A DNA stretch of 64,000 nt, from contig NZ_CAJPVI010000009.1 in assembly GCF_905397435.1 (NCBI RefSeq), positions 1 through 64,000 of the forward strand, read 5' to 3'. The position numbers and the translations under genes are program-made. Below, piece after piece: positions 62,604 through 64,000 of this stretch. The notes under the pieces are model-generated. The model was given only the letters and a program-made list of their open reading frames with translations, had not been told where the DNA came from and ran no database searches. Origin of the DNA: Cupriavidus numazuensis (GTDB lineage Bacteria; Pseudomonadota; Gammaproteobacteria; Burkholderiales; Burkholderiaceae). Every line of letters starts with the position of its first letter. The first letter of the stretch is position 1.

Positions 62604-64000
62604 ATGAATATGACGCAATCCCGCCCTTCCCTTCCGGCCGATGACTGGACTGCACTGACCGCCGACTCGACCGAGGCCATCCCGCTTTATGACGTCGATA
62701 CCATTCGCCGCATCGAGAACGCCGCCTTTGCGCGGCTGCCATCGTTCGAACTGATGTCGCGCGCCGGCAGCGCCGCGGCCAAATGGCTAGCCGGGCACGT
62801 GCCGCAAGGGATGCTGCTGTTTCTCGCGGGTCCGGGCAACAATGGCGGCGACGCGCTGGTCGCGGCCATGCGCCTGCACCAGGCCGGACGCAAGGTGGAA
62901 GTCTGGCTCGCGGGCGACCCTGCGCGCATGCCTGCCGACGCAACGCGCGCCTGGCAGGAAGCCACCGCCGCCGGCGTGCCCATGCAGGCCATGCCGGTAA
63001 ATGCGGCATGGCCTGAAGGGCTCACCGCCATCGTCGACGGCCTGCTCGGTATCGGCCTGAATCGCGCCGCGGGCGGCAACCTTGCAATGTGGATCGACCG
63101 CCTGGCGCAGGCACCCGCGCCGGTGTTCGCGCTCGATATCCCGAGCGGTCTGTTTGCGGATACAGGGGCCGGCGAACCCGCGGTGCGGGCGTGCCGCACG
63201 CTCACGTTCCTCGGCGCAAAGCCCGGCCTGCTCACCCTGGATGGACGAGATTGCGCGGGCGTCGTCGACATCGCGCCGCTTGGGCTGGACTATCCGCCGG
63301 CGGAAGCACCGCGAGCCCGGGTCAATGGCCCGGCGCTGTTCCGGCATGCGCTGCCCACGCGCCGACACGCCACCAACAAGGGCACGTTCGGCTCGCTCGC
63401 CATCATAGGCGGCAGCACAGGGATGACCGGTGCACCACTACTGGGCGCACGCGCAGCGCAGTTTCTTGGCGCCGGCAAGGTCCATATCGGCTTTCTTGCG
63501 CCGTCTGCGCCCGCGGTCGACCCGATCCATCCGGAATTGATGCTCCATCCGCTTGCCGGACTATCGCTCGACGCCATGTCCGCGTTGGTGATTGGTCCCG
63601 GCATGGGAACGGACCCCGGCGCATGCAAGGCGCTCGCACAGATCATCGAAGACGCCGCCCGTGCGCCCTCGCCGCCATCGCTGGTGCTGGATGCCGATGC
63701 GCTCAACCTGCTCTCGGCCGAAGCGGGACTCGCCGGTACATTGGCCGCGTCAGGGCTACCGCGCATCATGACGCCGCACCCGCTCGAAGCAGCACGTCTG
63801 CTGGGCAGCACCGTGGCGGTCGTACAGCGCGACCGGCTGGCAGCGGCCGAAGCATTGGCGGCACGTTGGCAGGCGATCGTCGTGCTCAAGGGTTCTGGTT
63901 CCGTGATTGCCTCGCCCGGCATCGCCGCCAGCACGATCAACCCGACTGGCAATGCGGCGCTTGCGAGTGCAGGGACCGGCGATGTGCTCGCCGGCATGGC
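62604..64000 (+). CDS. nnr: Bifunctional NAD(P)H-hydrate repair enzyme (epimerase plus ADP/ATP-dependent dehydratase), cut by the right edge
   Basis: Repairs hydrated NADH and NADPH. The N-terminal YjeF-type epimerase domain (about 25-225) has FLAGPGNNGGDALVAAMRLH and DGLLGIGLNR. The C-terminal ribokinase-like dehydratase starts near 235 with NKGTFGSLAIIGGSTGMTGA, then LVIGPGMGTDP, LVLDADALNLL and MTPHPLEAARLLG. The visible part ends in GTGDVLAGM, which includes the catalytic aspartate, so only about the last 40-60 residues are missing. The ATG at 62604 is likely; another two codons later is possible. Confidence 0.93.
   Translation, partial: MNMTQSRPSLPADDWTALTADSTEAIPLYDVDTIRRIENAAFARLPSFELMSRAGSAAAKWLAGHVPQGMLLFLAGPGNNGGDALVAAMRLHQAGRKVEVWLAGDPARMPADATRAWQEATAAGVPMQAMPVNAAWPEGLTAIVDGLLGIGLNRAAGGNLAMWIDRLAQAPAPVFALDIPSGLFADTGAGEPAVRACRTLTFLGAKPGLLTLDGRDCAGVVDIAPLGLDYPPAEAPRARVNGPALFRHALPTRRHATNKGTFGSLAIIGGSTGMTGAPLLGARAAQFLGAGKVHIGFLAPSAPAVDPIHPELMLHPLAGLSLDAMSALVIGPGMGTDPGACKALAQIIEDAARAPSPPSLVLDADALNLLSAEAGLAGTLAASGLPRIMTPHPLEAARLLGSTVAVVQRDRLAAAEALAARWQAIVVLKGSGSVIASPGIAASTINPTGNAALASAGTGDVLAGM

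Noticed and set aside
1-64000. tRNA, rRNA, riboswitch, integrase, transposase or prophage genes
   Set aside because: Looked for on both strands; nothing with the expected conserved sequence or domains was seen.

Overview
The window reads as a chromosomal segment of a Burkholderiaceae beta-proteobacterium, most likely Cupriavidus. The reasons are the high G+C content, long antisense open frames, the gene order mltG-tmk-holB-PilZ-tatD next to a divergent ygfZ, and an L-threonate/D-erythronate gene set like the one characterised in C. necator. I see no rRNA, tRNA, CRISPR array, transposase or phage gene. Most genes are housekeeping or catabolic.

Layout. (1) 1-13955: the 5' part of an FtsK translocase gene running off the left edge through a hexanucleotide microsatellite that encodes Ala-Glu repeats; a DoxX/DUF4136 pair; a divergent LysR/azoreductase pair; an EgtB-type sulfoxide synthase without EgtD beside it; a DUF1232 protein; the minus-strand block holding mltG, tmk, holB, PilZ, tatD and an ankyrin protein; then ygfZ, DUF4936, NRDE and GNAT genes. 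(2) 14154-21088: a GntR/FadR-type regulator followed by ltnD-otnK-otnC-MFS transporter-otnI-denD. This set feeds L-threonate and D-erythronate through 3-oxo-tetronate and its 4-phosphate to dihydroxyacetone phosphate. (3) 21139-25931: a REP doublet, a hotdog thioesterase, a Bug/TctC binding protein, an HSL-family esterase, an iron-type alcohol dehydrogenase and a macro-domain protein. (4) 26794-40458: a long minus-strand acyl-CoA catabolic array. In transcription order it is a FadB-type bifunctional enzyme, nicotinamidase, thiolase, acyl-CoA dehydrogenase, SDR, PaaI thioesterase, serine hydrolase, MDR reductase, class II aldolase-like protein, two SDRs and an epoxide-hydrolase-like enzyme. (5) 40961-49458: a LysP-type permease, a complete livKHMGF branched-chain amino acid type ABC transporter and an acyl-CoA synthetase. 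(6) 49840-54063: selO-msrB, yciB-bolA-ppiC and a small unknown gene. (7) 54905-64000: purL, a MarR-like regulator divergent from an amidase gene, an orphan TRAP binding protein followed by what may be the last codons of a lost dctM, and a bifunctional NAD(P)HX repair enzyme cut by the right edge.

Features linking distant parts. Two related noncoding elements of about 0.7 kb (25991-26766 and, in opposite orientation, 54111-54839) each sit between convergent genes. Both are bounded by GC palindromes plus hairpins whose outer stem sequence varies while pairing is mostly kept. I regard these as the least explained structures in the window. Two REP doublets of identical 121-base length lie at 21139 and 36338. 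Three copies of a GAACGATCGTTC-like palindrome lie at the 5' ends of the esterase, the FadB array and the acyl-CoA synthetase, which suggests one TetR-type regulon for acyl-chain catabolism.

All assignments come from reading the sequence and recalling protein families. No database search was run.
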